NCBI GenBank assembly: GCA_017303755.1
Contig: JAFLBS010000004.1
Location: 124,001 to 188,000, forward strand
DNA from: Flavobacteriales bacterium
GTDB lineage: Bacteria; Bacteroidota; Bacteroidia; Flavobacteriales; Flavobacteriaceae
Length of the DNA: 64,000 bases
Direction: 5' to 3'
The notes beneath the pieces are model-generated. The model saw nothing but the letters and a program-made list of their open reading frames with translations. It was not told where the DNA came from and did no database searches. Below are positions 8,361 to 16,792 of this stretch, in pieces; position 1 is the stretch's first letter, and each line of letters begins with the position of its first letter. Made by a program: the position numbers and the translations under genes.

Positions 8361-9266
8361 TTATTTATCCGACAAAATCACTGGCGCACTTCCTTTTCCC
8401 ATAAAAATAATTTTGGCATTGGATGAAGTTGCGATTTCTTTTTGTGCTTTAATTTGTTCGTATTGCAATTGTTTATCGGTCAAGCCGGATGAAATAATGC
8501 GCTGATAATCGGCAATACCTTGCGCTTCTACTCTTTTTCTCTCGGCTTCTTGTTTTTCTTTTTGAAGAACGAATTGCATTTTTTGTGCTTCTTGCTCGGC
8601 ATTAATCTTACTTTCAATAGTTGTTTTTACCGAAGCAGGAAGATTGATGTTGCGAATCAATAATTGCTCTAAAACCAATCCTCTCTTTTTGAAATCGTCT
8701 TCAATCGATTTGAAAATACGTTGCTGAAACTCGTTACGTTTAGTAGAATACAACGCCACTGCATCATAATAAACGGCGTTGTCTCGAATGCGTGTTCTAG
8801 TCACTGGGCGAACAATTTTATCAGTGTAATTTTCACCAATCCCTTTTAAAATTTTTGGAGCATCTTGTGGAACTACACGGTACAAAACCGTCAAATCGAT
8901 TACTACTTCCAAACCGTCATTCGACAACACTCTGATTGCATCATCACCTTCTTGCGCGCCTTCTGTATGAATGGCTGACATAGTATAATTCTGAGTTTGA
9001 ATATCGAAATTAGTAATGTCCAAAAGCGGATTAATCACGTGCAAACCACTTTCTAAAATATCGGGTTGTACACTACCGTAAAGCGACTTCACTCCTACTT
9101 TTCCGGCGTCAATTTGCTTGAATGTAGAAGAGAGAATTCCCAACAAAATAATTACAAATCCAACAATCCTAAATGTTTTAGAAAACTTTGCCATCGGGTT
9201 GGCATTGTCTTTTAATGAAAAACCTACAATAATCAGAATAATCCCGATAATAAGTAATAGTATCAT
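8361..9266 (-). CDS. prohibitin/SPFH-family membrane protein
   Basis: 301 residues. Two adjacent N-terminal hydrophobic segments (about 1-18 and 31-48) anchor the protein. The SPFH/band-7 domain follows (DAGKVGVKSLYGSVQPDIL, ESGLHVINPLLDI, IRVLSNDGLEVVIDLTVLYRV). A long charged helix then contains NAEQEAQKMQFVLQKEKQEA. Prohibitin-like proteins form large ring oligomers at membranes and scaffold proteases or lipid domains; no client is encoded next to it. The tail GSAPVILSDK is typical of the bacterial prohibitin group. It sits downstream of the MATE gene on the same strand, 76 bp away. Confidence 0.9.
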   Translation of the reverse strand: MILLLIIGIILIIVGFSLKDNANPMAKFSKTFRIVGFVIILLGILSSTFKQIDAGKVGVKSLYGSVQPDILESGLHVINPLLDITNFDIQTQNYTMSAIHTEGAQEGDDAIRVLSNDGLEVVIDLTVLYRVVPQDAPKILKGIGENYTDKIVRPVTRTRIRDNAVYYDAVALYSTKRNEFQQRIFKSIEDDFKKRGLVLEQLLIRNINLPASVKTTIESKINAEQEAQKMQFVLQKEKQEAERKRVEAQGIADYQRIISSGLTDKQLQYEQIKAQKEIATSSNAKIIFMGKGSAPVILSDK

Positions 9267-9342
9267 TTCATAAATGTTTTTTTATTATACGGTGATTATA
9301 CGTAACTCTCAAGCATTAGTTACAGATTTTTCTTAATAAGTT

Positions 9343-10722
9343 TTACGAATGATGCTCAGCTATCAACTTGCGTGTCAAAAAATGAAAGCGTATATAAAGA
9401 AACAATGCCGCTGCAGTCAATCCTGCCAATAATCCGATCCAAACTCCAACCGCTTTGAGTTCGGTATATTCACCTAAATAATACGAAATCGGAAAACCAA
9501 TCACCCAATACGCCACAAACGTAATGTACATCGGAATTTTTACATCTTGCAAACCGCGTAATGCTCCTAAAACCACTACTTGAATTCCATCCGAAATTTG
9601 AAAAACCGCAGCTACTAAAAGCAATTTTGCTGCAATAGTAACTACTTCTTGGTTGTCGAGTAATTGCATTTCATTATTCATATCCAAAAATAATGGTGGT
9701 AAAATCTGATGAAAAACCACAAACAAAATGGCAAAAAGTATTTCAATTAAAATCGCCAATAAGAAAATAGAACGAGCAATTATTACTAAGTTTTTATAGT
9801 CTTGAACTCCTTTTTGATTGCTCACGCGTATCATCGAAACCACACTCAATCCCATGGCAAACATAAACGTCATCGAGGCCAAACTCAACGCAATTTGATT
9901 AGCAGCCTGACTCGTTTTTCCGATGTTTCCACACAACCAAATGGCCGCTGTAAACAAAACTACTTCAAATAGCATTTGCATCGCCGAAGGGAAACCTAAA
10001 TCCACAATTTTCTTGATGGTTTCTTTTTTGATTTCGTCAAAACTAAAGCCTTTGAAATACGTTTTCAATTGTTGTTGTTTGGATAATATTACATGCATAA
10101 AAACCACCATAGCAATTCTAGAAATCACCGTTCCTAATGCAGCGCCAATGATTCCCATTTTGGGGAAAATCCAAATTCCGTAAATCAACCAATAATTGAT
10201 GATCACGTGAATGATATTCGCCATTACAATTGCATACATCGAATATTTGGTCATCGACAAACCATCGGCAAATTGCTTGTAACCTTGGTACATGATCAGC
10301 GGAACCAACGAAAAGGCTACCCATGTCAAATACGGTTTTGCCAAAACAATCACTTCTTTGGGTTGGTGCAATAATTCCATTATTGGCTTAGCCAAAACCA
10401 CTAAACCAAATAGCAACACACCCAAAATGGTACACAAAAACAACCCGTGATGAAACGCAGAGCGAATTTTTGAACTGTCTTTTTCCGCATCGGCTTCACC
10501 CACAATCGGAGTAATGGCTGTAGAAAATCCAATTCCAATTGACATCGCGACAAAAATCATACTGTTGCCCAACGAGACTGCAGCTAATTCGGTAGAACCT
10601 AATTTTCCTACCATAATATTGTCAACAATTCCAATCAAAGTATGACCCACCATTCCCAAAATTACGGGATAGGCCAATTGCATGTTGTATCGAAACTCTT
10701 TGGTGTATTGCGAAAAATTCAT
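9343..10722 (-). CDS. MATE family efflux transporter (NorM-like)
   Basis: 459 residues from the ATG at 10722, with about 12 transmembrane helices in two homologous halves. Family patterns include LAYPVILGMVGHTLIGIVDN, LGSTELAAVSLGN and PIVGEADAEKD. It exports cationic drugs or metabolites using Na+ or H+; the substrate is unknown. The frame extends 14 codons further upstream to 10764. That extension runs into the promoter box CAAAGATA (10741-10748) and a hexamer repeat tract, so 10722 is chosen (SQYTKEFRYNMQLAYPVI is the usual N-terminus). Confidence 0.9.
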   Translation of the reverse strand: MNFSQYTKEFRYNMQLAYPVILGMVGHTLIGIVDNIMVGKLGSTELAAVSLGNSMIFVAMSIGIGFSTAITPIVGEADAEKDSSKIRSAFHHGLFLCTILGVLLFGLVVLAKPIMELLHQPKEVIVLAKPYLTWVAFSLVPLIMYQGYKQFADGLSMTKYSMYAIVMANIIHVIINYWLIYGIWIFPKMGIIGAALGTVISRIAMVVFMHVILSKQQQLKTYFKGFSFDEIKKETIKKIVDLGFPSAMQMLFEVVLFTAAIWLCGNIGKTSQAANQIALSLASMTFMFAMGLSVVSMIRVSNQKGVQDYKNLVIIARSIFLLAILIEILFAILFVVFHQILPPLFLDMNNEMQLLDNQEVVTIAAKLLLVAAVFQISDGIQVVVLGALRGLQDVKIPMYITFVAYWVIGFPISYYLGEYTELKAVGVWIGLLAGLTAAALFLYIRFHFLTRKLIAEHHS

Positions 10723-10740
10723 GGTGATTTTATGAGTGCG

Positions 10741-10774
10741 CAAAGATAGATGAATCAATGGCAATTACAATGAC
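10741..10774 (-). promoter_or_regulatory. MATE gene promoter overlapping a hexamer tract
   Basis: CAAAGATA (10741-10748) is TATCTTTG on the minus strand, a good -7 box 19 bp from the start at 10722. The -33 element TTG (CAA on the plus strand) is offered by the repeat tract at 10756, 10762, 10768 and 10774. The copy at 10768 has the best spacing (19 bp). Confidence 0.5.
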
Positions 10775-10840
10775 AATATCAATGGCAATGGCAATGGCAA
10801 TTTCAATGACAATTTCAATGACAATTTCAATGACAATGAC
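10756..10840. repeat. tandem hexamer tract CAATnn
   Basis: About 14 consecutive hexamers of form CAATnn (CAATGG, CAATTA, CAATGA, CAATAT, CAATTT). The phase is kept at 6 bp throughout. It lies directly upstream of the MATE -7 box. Confidence 0.85.
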
Positions 10841-10865
10841 GTACAACTATTACATCATTTAAAAT

Positions 10866-10938
10866 TGATTTTTGAAATTGCTATTGATTTTTGAATTTGA
10901 TTTTTGAAATTGATTTTTGAAATTGAAATTGCTATTGT
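10866..10938. repeat. inverted companion tract (nnATTG / GATTTTTGAA units)
   Basis: On the minus strand this reads as further CAATnn hexamers mixed with CAAAAAT spacers, so it is an inverted counterpart of the tract at 10756-10840. It runs into the 3' end of the PPK2 gene (stop at 10932). Together the tracts could form a long imperfect cruciform. Confidence 0.7.
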
Positions 10939-11807
10939 TTCAACTGCTCTCTATACACTTCAATATTTGCCTTCACTTTCGGATCCAATTCAGGCTCAGT
11001 AATATCAGTAAGTTGTTGCATAGCTTCCCAAATTACTTTTGCTACTATGTAACGAGCAACGCCTTTATCATCAGCTGGAACAATGTACCAAGGCGCGTGT
11101 TCTTTGGCCGTTTTAGTAATGGCTTCTTCGTAGTACTTCATATAATCGTCCCAACGCTCGCGTTCTTTTAAATCGCCCGTCGAAAACTTCCAATTGTCTT
11201 CAGGGTTTTCCAAACGTTTCAACAATCGCAAACGCTGTTCTTCTTTACTCATGTGGAAATAAAACTTCAAAATCGTAGTTCCATTCTGAGCAATATGTTG
11301 TTCAAAATTGTTAATCTGTTCAAACCGGTTTTCCCAAAACTCAGGTGTAATGTCTTCTACTTTTTCAATTCCAGGTAAATTTTCAAACAATATATATTCG
11401 GGATGCACGCGCGTCACCAACACGTTTTCATAATGCGTTCGATTGAAAACAGCAAATTTCCCCTTCTCGGGCAAAGCCAAATAATGACGCCATAAATAAT
11501 CGTGCTCTAACTCGGTCGAGTTGGGTGTTTTAAAACTGTGAACCACTACTCCACGTGGATTGAATTCTTTAAAAACCTCGCGAATCAAACTGTCTTTACC
11601 ACTTGTATCCATTCCTTGCAAGCAAATCAAAAACGCATGACGGTTGTGTGCATACATCGCGTCTTGCTTTTTACTCAATTTCAGTTGCACTTTGTCCAAA
11701 GCCTCTTCTTCTTGATCTTTATCGGTGTCAATCGCTAATTTAGTGGGCAATTTCGATAAATCTACTTTCCCTGTAACTTTAAAATCTTCAATGTTAATCG
11801 ACTTCAT
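10932..11807 (-). CDS. ppk2: polyphosphate kinase 2 family phosphotransferase
   Basis: 291 residues, the normal length for single-domain PPK2. Walker A GMDTSGKDS (about residues 65-73), the PPK2 motif HSFKTPNSTELEHDYLWR, Walker B-like FNRTHYENVLVTRVHP and the lid region KRLENPEDNWKFSTGDLKER are all present. The enzyme transfers phosphate between polyphosphate and nucleoside mono- or diphosphates in the cytoplasm. Subclass (AMP, ADP or both) cannot be assigned reliably by eye. It is transcribed away from the DUF6929-like gene; an R1 repeat lies in the shared upstream region. Confidence 0.9.
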   Translation of the reverse strand: MKSINIEDFKVTGKVDLSKLPTKLAIDTDKDQEEEALDKVQLKLSKKQDAMYAHNRHAFLICLQGMDTSGKDSLIREVFKEFNPRGVVVHSFKTPNSTELEHDYLWRHYLALPEKGKFAVFNRTHYENVLVTRVHPEYILFENLPGIEKVEDITPEFWENRFEQINNFEQHIAQNGTTILKFYFHMSKEEQRLRLLKRLENPEDNWKFSTGDLKERERWDDYMKYYEEAITKTAKEHAPWYIVPADDKGVARYIVAKVIWEAMQQLTDITEPELDPKVKANIEVYREQLKQ

Positions 11808-11818
11808 AGTAAATAATT

Positions 11819-11826
11819 TATATTTG
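11819..11826 (+). promoter_or_regulatory. TATATTTG -7 box upstream of the R1 repeat and the DUF6929-like gene
   Basis: A perfect TAnnTTTG match on the plus strand. If used, transcription starts near 11833, so the whole R1 hairpin (11843-11950) would be in the 5' leader of the gene at 11968. Confidence 0.45.
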
Positions 11827-11842
11827 TAAAAATAATAATTTG

Positions 11843-11950
11843 AAGCTATTTCCGGCTATCCGCTGTATCTTTTTATTGTTTTGTCACATCGAGCGCAGTC
11901 GAGATGCTTTCATTAAAACAATAAAAAGGATGCCGCTGCTATCCGGGCTA
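11843..11950 (-). repeat. R1 dispersed hairpin repeat, copy A
   Basis: Read on the minus strand it begins TAGCCCGGATAGCAGCGG and ends AGCGGATAGCCGGAAATAG. The arms pair through CATCCTTTTTATTGTTTT and AAAACAATAAAAAGATAC. The loop holds a separate palindrome (CATCTCGACTGCGCTCGATG), so one repeat appears nested in another. It ends 18 bp before the start codon at 11968. Confidence 0.85.
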
Positions 11951-11967
11951 GGCACATCGGTAATCTC

Positions 11968-12813
11968 ATGGAAAAATTTCAACTTTCACTACTCTTTAAA
12001 ATCATCGGAATTGGTTCGGCATCCGGATTAGTATTCAACCACGGTAATTTGTATTTAATTTCGGACAATAGCACTTATTTGTATGAATACCAAATGGATT
12101 CCACCCAACTCAATAAAATCGAACTCACCGAAAATGCCACAGACAACATCGCTAAAAAATTAAAACCCGATTTTGAAGCGATTGCTCACAATGACAGTTA
12201 TTACTTCCTTTTCGGTTCAGGTTCGACCGAAAACCGCAACAAAATGATTCAAATGGATGCCAAAACCAAAGAAGTCATCAAAACCTTCGATTTGAGCTTT
12301 CTGTACGAAAGCATGCGATCATTTGCCGAAATGGAGGGCGACGATTTCAATCTAGAAGGCGCTATTTATGACGACGGAACGTGGTATTTTTTCAACCGAG
12401 GAAACGGAAAAAATAAGCGAAACGTAGTTTTTACCGTAACAGGTGAAAATTTAGAAGACGATTATCGCATTCTAATCAACGAATATAAACTACCTAAAAT
12501 AAAAGGAGTTCGCGCTAGTTTCACCGACGCTATTATTGTTGACGATTCCATTTATTTTCTTGCAACAGCCGAAAACACCGAATCTACTTACAACGACGAC
12601 GAAGTAGTAGGAAGTTTAATTGGCCGAATCGACAGCAACACTATGAAAATCGAGTTCACCAAAAAAATCACCGATACGAATAAGTTTGAAGGATTGACAT
12701 TTTTCAAAAAAACCAGAAGTACTATTGAATTTTTACTGTGTGAAGATAATGATACTGAGCAATTGGAATCAAGTATTTATAATTTAACTTTGGATTTGAA
12801 AATGAGAAAATAG
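11968..12813 (+). CDS. DUF6929-like beta-propeller protein
   Basis: 281 residues with no signal peptide. Repeating strand patterns with conserved small motifs (GSASGLVFNHGNLYLISDNS, DFEAIAHNDSYYFLFGSGS, FNLEGAIYDDGTWYFFNRGN, VRASFTDAIIVDDSIYFLA, KFEGLTF) suggest a six-bladed propeller. I associate these with the uncharacterised DUF6929 family. A ligand-binding or lactonase-like role is possible, but no catalytic set is clear. The ATG at 11968 gives the usual short N-terminus. An R1 hairpin lies immediately upstream. Confidence 0.7.
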   Translation: MEKFQLSLLFKIIGIGSASGLVFNHGNLYLISDNSTYLYEYQMDSTQLNKIELTENATDNIAKKLKPDFEAIAHNDSYYFLFGSGSTENRNKMIQMDAKTKEVIKTFDLSFLYESMRSFAEMEGDDFNLEGAIYDDGTWYFFNRGNGKNKRNVVFTVTGENLEDDYRILINEYKLPKIKGVRASFTDAIIVDDSIYFLATAENTESTYNDDEVVGSLIGRIDSNTMKIEFTKKITDTNKFEGLTFFKKTRSTIEFLLCEDNDTEQLESSIYNLTLDLKMRK

Positions 12814-12969
12814 AAGGCAGAAGGCAGAATATAAAGAATAGAATATAGACTCTTAACTATTAAATTTTACTTCTTCAACTGAACTCTGAGACTGCGACTG
12901 AAAACTTTTTTCACCCTTGTCCCAACCTTTTTATAAAATAAGTCCTCTTTAGTAATAAAGACATCAATT

Positions 12970-13506
12970 GTGATAAACGAAACTATATTAATAGCGTGTA
13001 AAAAGATGCAGCGAGAGGCGCAACGACAAGTGTACGAGTACATGAGTCCGAAGTTGTATCGTACTTGTAAACGCTATTTAAAAAAGGAGGAAGAAATAGA
13101 AGAAGTATTGGCCGATGCGTTCTACACTATCTTCACCAAAATGGATCAACTAAAAGAACTCGGCGCTTTTGAAGCCTGGGCTCGAAAAATTACAGTAAAT
13201 AATTGCCTTCATCAACTAAAGCGTAATGTAAACTTCAATCTTTATTTAGAAGACACCAAGCTTCATCTACAACCTGAGAGTTTACCAGAAACCCATTTAG
13301 AAGAAGAAGATTTACTCAATCTGCTCAATTTTATTCCAGAAGGATGCAAAACTATTTTTAACCTCTTTGTCATCGAAGGTTACGGTCACAAAGAAATAGC
13401 AAGCATGCTTCAAATTTCAGAAGGAACTTCCAAATCACAATTGAATGTGGCTAAAACTAAATTAAAAGAATTAGTAAGCAATCATTATTATCAAAAAGTA
13501 AAATAA
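12970..13506 (+). CDS. ECF-type RNA polymerase sigma factor
   Basis: 178 residues. Region 2 includes YEYMSPKLYRTCKRYLKKEE and VLADAFYTIFTKMDQL. Region 4 includes EGYGHKEIASMLQISEGTSKSQLNVAKTKLKEL. The start is GTG at 12970; VINETILIACKKMQREAQRQ is the normal N-terminus of this Bacteroidota group. It is 3 bp upstream of the anti-sigma-like gene. The upstream stretch (CCCAACCTTTTT ... AAGTCC around 12920-12950) could be an autoregulated ECF promoter, but this is inference. Confidence 0.92.
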   Translation: MINETILIACKKMQREAQRQVYEYMSPKLYRTCKRYLKKEEEIEEVLADAFYTIFTKMDQLKELGAFEAWARKITVNNCLHQLKRNVNFNLYLEDTKLHLQPESLPETHLEEEDLLNLLNFIPEGCKTIFNLFVIEGYGHKEIASMLQISEGTSKSQLNVAKTKLKELVSNHYYQKVK

Positions 13507-13509
13507 GTC

Positions 13510-14445
13510 ATGGACAATCACGATACATTATTCAATCAAATCAAATCGGCTGCTGAAAACGCAGAATCCAAGGAATTTCCCGCAATGGATAAAGTCTGGA
13601 GCCGAGTTGAAGACAAACTCGACCATAAAGTGTTGAGTTCGCAAAATTCGCTTTGGAAAAAAATTGCAGTTGCCGCATCCATTTTATTAGTTGTTTCCAT
13701 TGGTTATCAGCTTTTTAAAGAGGAAAAACAATTGATAACACCTCAAAATTCAACTGCAGTAATCGATACAACATCAATTAAAAAAGATTCATTAGTAAAT
13801 CAAAACGCAATTGTAACGACTGAGATAACAAATCCGAACATTAAAGAAAATCCTGCAATGATTTTAAGTCAGCAAACCAACAACTCACAACTGGCTGTAG
13901 AAGAATCAATTAATGAAGAAAAAAGAGAAGTTACACCTATCATAACCATTGACAATGCAATTCAACCCGAAACTTCAAGCTATTTAATTGCACCAAAAAC
14001 TAAAGACGAAAAAGGTTGGTTAGTTGATAAAAAATACGATGCTCGTGGTGTTGAATACCGAGAGATCATAACGTACAAAGCAAAAGATAACGCTAAACCA
14101 TCAAGACAAGATACACTAAAAACAAAAAAAGATCCGCCACTTGTTGTTATGAACGATCAAAATTCAGATGATAAAGTCATGTCAACATTAAACGATGAAG
14201 AAATTGATTCCATTGTTTTGCTAAAAGATCCATTGTATATTATTAACGGAGTTTATTATACTGAAAAGGAAGTATTCGGACCCAATCCGACGAGTCCATA
14301 CTCACCTCTGAACCAACAACAAATAGAAACCATTTCCATACTGCAGGATGAAAAAGCAATTTCTATTTACGGTGAAAAAGGTAAAAAAGGAGTTGTAATT
14401 ATCACCACCAAAGACGGAAAACCAGCCATCAAAAAAGGCAAATAA
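13510..14445 (+). CDS. membrane anti-sigma-like protein with TonB-plug-like C-terminus
   Basis: 311 residues. A cytoplasmic N-terminus (1-50, with MDKVWSRVEDKLD) precedes one transmembrane helix (51-69, KIAVAASILLVVSIGYQLF). A long low-complexity periplasmic region follows. The C-terminal ~70 residues resemble the plug region of TonB-dependent receptors (DPLYIINGVYY, IETISILQDEKAISIYGEKG, KGVVIITTKDG). Position directly after the sigma factor and the single-helix topology indicate an anti-sigma factor. The plug-like tail could sense or dock to an outer-membrane partner. No zinc-binding anti-sigma motif is seen. Confidence 0.75.
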   Translation: MDNHDTLFNQIKSAAENAESKEFPAMDKVWSRVEDKLDHKVLSSQNSLWKKIAVAASILLVVSIGYQLFKEEKQLITPQNSTAVIDTTSIKKDSLVNQNAIVTTEITNPNIKENPAMILSQQTNNSQLAVEESINEEKREVTPIITIDNAIQPETSSYLIAPKTKDEKGWLVDKKYDARGVEYREIITYKAKDNAKPSRQDTLKTKKDPPLVVMNDQNSDDKVMSTLNDEEIDSIVLLKDPLYIINGVYYTEKEVFGPNPTSPYSPLNQQQIETISILQDEKAISIYGEKGKKGVVIITTKDGKPAIKKGK

Positions 14446-14474
14446 ACAGTACTAACAGATTAAAAATCACTATT

Positions 14475-16352
14475 ATGAAAAACGTAAAAGCATTTTCATC
14501 AGCCCTAGCTATGCTCATTTGTTTCCTAACATTTGGACAGCAAAAAACAGTAACTGGAGTAGTTTCAGATGATCAAGGACCACTTCCAGGAGCCAACGTT
14601 GTTGTAAAAGGAACTACCCGTGGAGTGCAAACTGATATGGATGGGAAATATTCAATAACTGCGAATCAAGGCCAAACTTTGGTATTCAGTTTTATTGGTA
14701 TGAACGATCAAGAAATAGTCATTGGATCATCGAATGTGATAAATGTAAAATTAGTATACAGTTCGAGAACACTCAATGAAGTTGTTGTGTTGGGTTATGA
14801 TAGAGTTGAAAGGAAATCAAAAAAAATTTCTGCAGCTTATGCATCAGTAACGAGTTTGAAAGTAAACTCAAATTCGAAAGGAATAGCTATAAAAGGTTAT
14901 AAAAAACCAAGTAAAAAAGATGTTATTACTACTAATGATGATCATGAAGATTATGAAACATTAATCGAAAATGTATTTGAAAGCCCGACAACTTCGCCTC
15001 TTTCAACTTTTTCTATTGATGTGGATAATGCTTCATACACCAACATTAGACGTTTTATCAATAACGGACAAAAAGTTCCAAAAGATGCGGTTCGTATTGA
15101 AGAAATGGTAAACTTCTTTAAATATGAATATTCAAAGCCAACTGATAAACATCCATTTTCAATCAATAGCGAATACAGTGATTGTCCGTGGAATTCAAAT
15201 AATAAGTTAGTTCGCATTGGTTTACAAGGAAAAAATATTGAAAATGAAAGTTTACCTGCATCCAATTTGGTGTTCTTAATTGATGTTTCTGGTTCGATGA
15301 GTGACGAAAATAAATTACCCTTACTAAAACAATCATTAAAGGTTTTGGTGAATCAATTACGAAAAGAAGATAAAGTAGCCATTGTAGTGTATGCTGGTGC
15401 AGCTGGTTTGGTTTTACCACCAACATCAGGCGATAAAAAGATGACGATTATTGATGCATTAGATAAATTAAACGCTGGTGGAAGTACTGCTGGTGGTGAA
15501 GGAATTATGTTAGCGTATAAAACCGCAGAAGAAAATTTCATCAAAGACGGGAACAATCGTGTAGTTTTGGCTACTGATGGCGATTTTAATGTAGGTGCTT
15601 CATCTGACAATGATATGGAACGTTTGATTGAAGAGAAAAGAAAATCGGGTGTTTTCTTGACTTGTTTGGGCTACGGAATGGGTAATTACAAAGATAGTAA
15701 AATGGAAGTTCTAGCCAATAAAGGCAACGGAAACTACGCTTACATCGATAACATTCAAGAAGCCAATCGCTTTTTAGGAAAAGAATTTAAAGGTTCGATG
15801 TTTGCTATTGCCAAAGATGTGAAAATTCAAATCGAGTTCAACCCAAGTCTTGTGAAAGCCTACCGATTAATTGGTTATGAAAATCGGAAATTACGCCCTG
15901 AAGATTTTAAAAATGATGCCATTGATGCAGGTGAATTAGGAAGCGGACACACAGTAACCGCCTTATACGAAATTGTTCCTGTAAATACAAAATGTGAGTT
16001 TTTTGAAGAAGTGGAAGAATTAAAATATACAGTAACTGACGAATCAAAAGCCAAAAATGCTTCTTCTGAATTGGCTACCATCAAATTTAGATATAAAAAA
16101 CCAGATGGAACTAAAAGTATTGAAATGGTAAGTACTATTACTAATTCTAAAGTTGATTTAAAAAACGCTTCAAATGACTTCAAATTCTGCTCCGCTGTTG
16201 CTTGGTTTGGTCTGAATTTAAGAGATTCAAAATTAGTAAAAAACAAATCGCTAACCGACATCAAATCATTAGCAAAAGAAGGTTTGTCAAATGATACTGA
16301 AGGCTATAAAGCTGAGTTCATTCGATTAGTAGAAAGTGGAAATCAATCATAA
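14475..16352 (+). CDS. surface VWA protein with carboxypeptidase-regulatory-like domain
   Basis: 625 residues. A signal peptide (1-22) is followed by a CarboxypepD_reg-like domain (about 23-105: GVVSDDQGPLPGANVVVKGT, GKYSITANQGQTLVFSFIGM) and a YfbK-type N-terminal region (STFSIDVDNASYTNIRRFI). The von Willebrand A domain has a full MIDAS (DVSGSMS, plus the later T and D of LATDGDFNVG). The C-terminus is DUF3520-like. Such proteins bind ligands in a metal-dependent way at the cell envelope. It lies 29 bp after the anti-sigma-like gene in the same operon, so it is probably a target or partner of that sigma system. Confidence 0.88.
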   Translation: MKNVKAFSSALAMLICFLTFGQQKTVTGVVSDDQGPLPGANVVVKGTTRGVQTDMDGKYSITANQGQTLVFSFIGMNDQEIVIGSSNVINVKLVYSSRTLNEVVVLGYDRVERKSKKISAAYASVTSLKVNSNSKGIAIKGYKKPSKKDVITTNDDHEDYETLIENVFESPTTSPLSTFSIDVDNASYTNIRRFINNGQKVPKDAVRIEEMVNFFKYEYSKPTDKHPFSINSEYSDCPWNSNNKLVRIGLQGKNIENESLPASNLVFLIDVSGSMSDENKLPLLKQSLKVLVNQLRKEDKVAIVVYAGAAGLVLPPTSGDKKMTIIDALDKLNAGGSTAGGEGIMLAYKTAEENFIKDGNNRVVLATDGDFNVGASSDNDMERLIEEKRKSGVFLTCLGYGMGNYKDSKMEVLANKGNGNYAYIDNIQEANRFLGKEFKGSMFAIAKDVKIQIEFNPSLVKAYRLIGYENRKLRPEDFKNDAIDAGELGSGHTVTALYEIVPVNTKCEFFEEVEELKYTVTDESKAKNASSELATIKFRYKKPDGTKSIEMVSTITNSKVDLKNASNDFKFCSAVAWFGLNLRDSKLVKNKSLTDIKSLAKEGLSNDTEGYKAEFIRLVESGNQS

Positions 16353-16355
16353 ACA

Positions 16356-16718
16356 ATGAAAACAAAAATTAGACTTGTAATTCTTATTTGTGCATCCTTT
16401 ATATTTTCTAACGGAAATGCAAAAGACCATGTAAACACTTTAAAACTACAACAAAATGAGGTACTTCAAGCTGATATCAAAATCTATCTTTTAGGTGGAA
16501 TTGTATCGGCCATTACTCAAAAAGAAATTGATTTTGGAAAAAAATATCATGTGGTTTTTCTAGATTTTGGATGCGTGCCACCAAGCAATTTAGAGTATTA
16601 CGAAATTCAAAATTATAAAGCTTTTGATTTATTAAACATCCAATTTGGCCCCAAATGGCAAGAAGAATTAAAGCCAACCACATTGGGATTTAAAAAATGG
16701 AAAGAAAACAATAAATAG
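16356..16718 (+). CDS. small secreted protein, FEKKY-domain type
   Basis: 120 residues. Signal peptide 1-22 (ends SNGNAK or nearby). The mature part has FGKKYHVVFLDFGCVPPS and a C-terminal FGPKWQEEL, which fits the flavobacterial FEKKY domain I recall. Function is unknown. It begins 3 bp after the VWA gene and is the last gene of the sigma-factor operon; a strong terminator follows. Confidence 0.65.
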   Translation: MKTKIRLVILICASFIFSNGNAKDHVNTLKLQQNEVLQADIKIYLLGGIVSAITQKEIDFGKKYHVVFLDFGCVPPSNLEYYEIQNYKAFDLLNIQFGPKWQEELKPTTLGFKKWKENNK

Positions 16719-16746
16719 TTTAGTTAGGTTAATTTTGGTTAATTGA

Positions 16747-16783
16747 AAAACCCCAATAAAATTTACTTTTTTTGGGGTTTTAT
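16747..16783. terminator. bidirectional intrinsic terminator
   Basis: AAAACCCCA ... TGGGGTTTT stem with an AT-rich loop and T/A runs on both sides. It ends the sigma-factor operon and may also serve the minus-strand gene at 16859. Confidence 0.8.
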
Positions 16784-16792
16784 CATAATCTA

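Noticed and set aside
10722-10764. Longer N-terminus for the MATE protein (14 extra codons)
   Set aside because: The extension overlaps the probable promoter box and hexamer tract and is not conserved-looking; the family begins at MNFSQYTKEFR-type sequence.
16356-16718. Bacteriocin or immunity protein after the VWA gene
   Set aside because: No leader, double-Gly site or export gene; the GCVPPS/KKYHVVFLDFG pattern fits a FEKKY-type secreted protein better.
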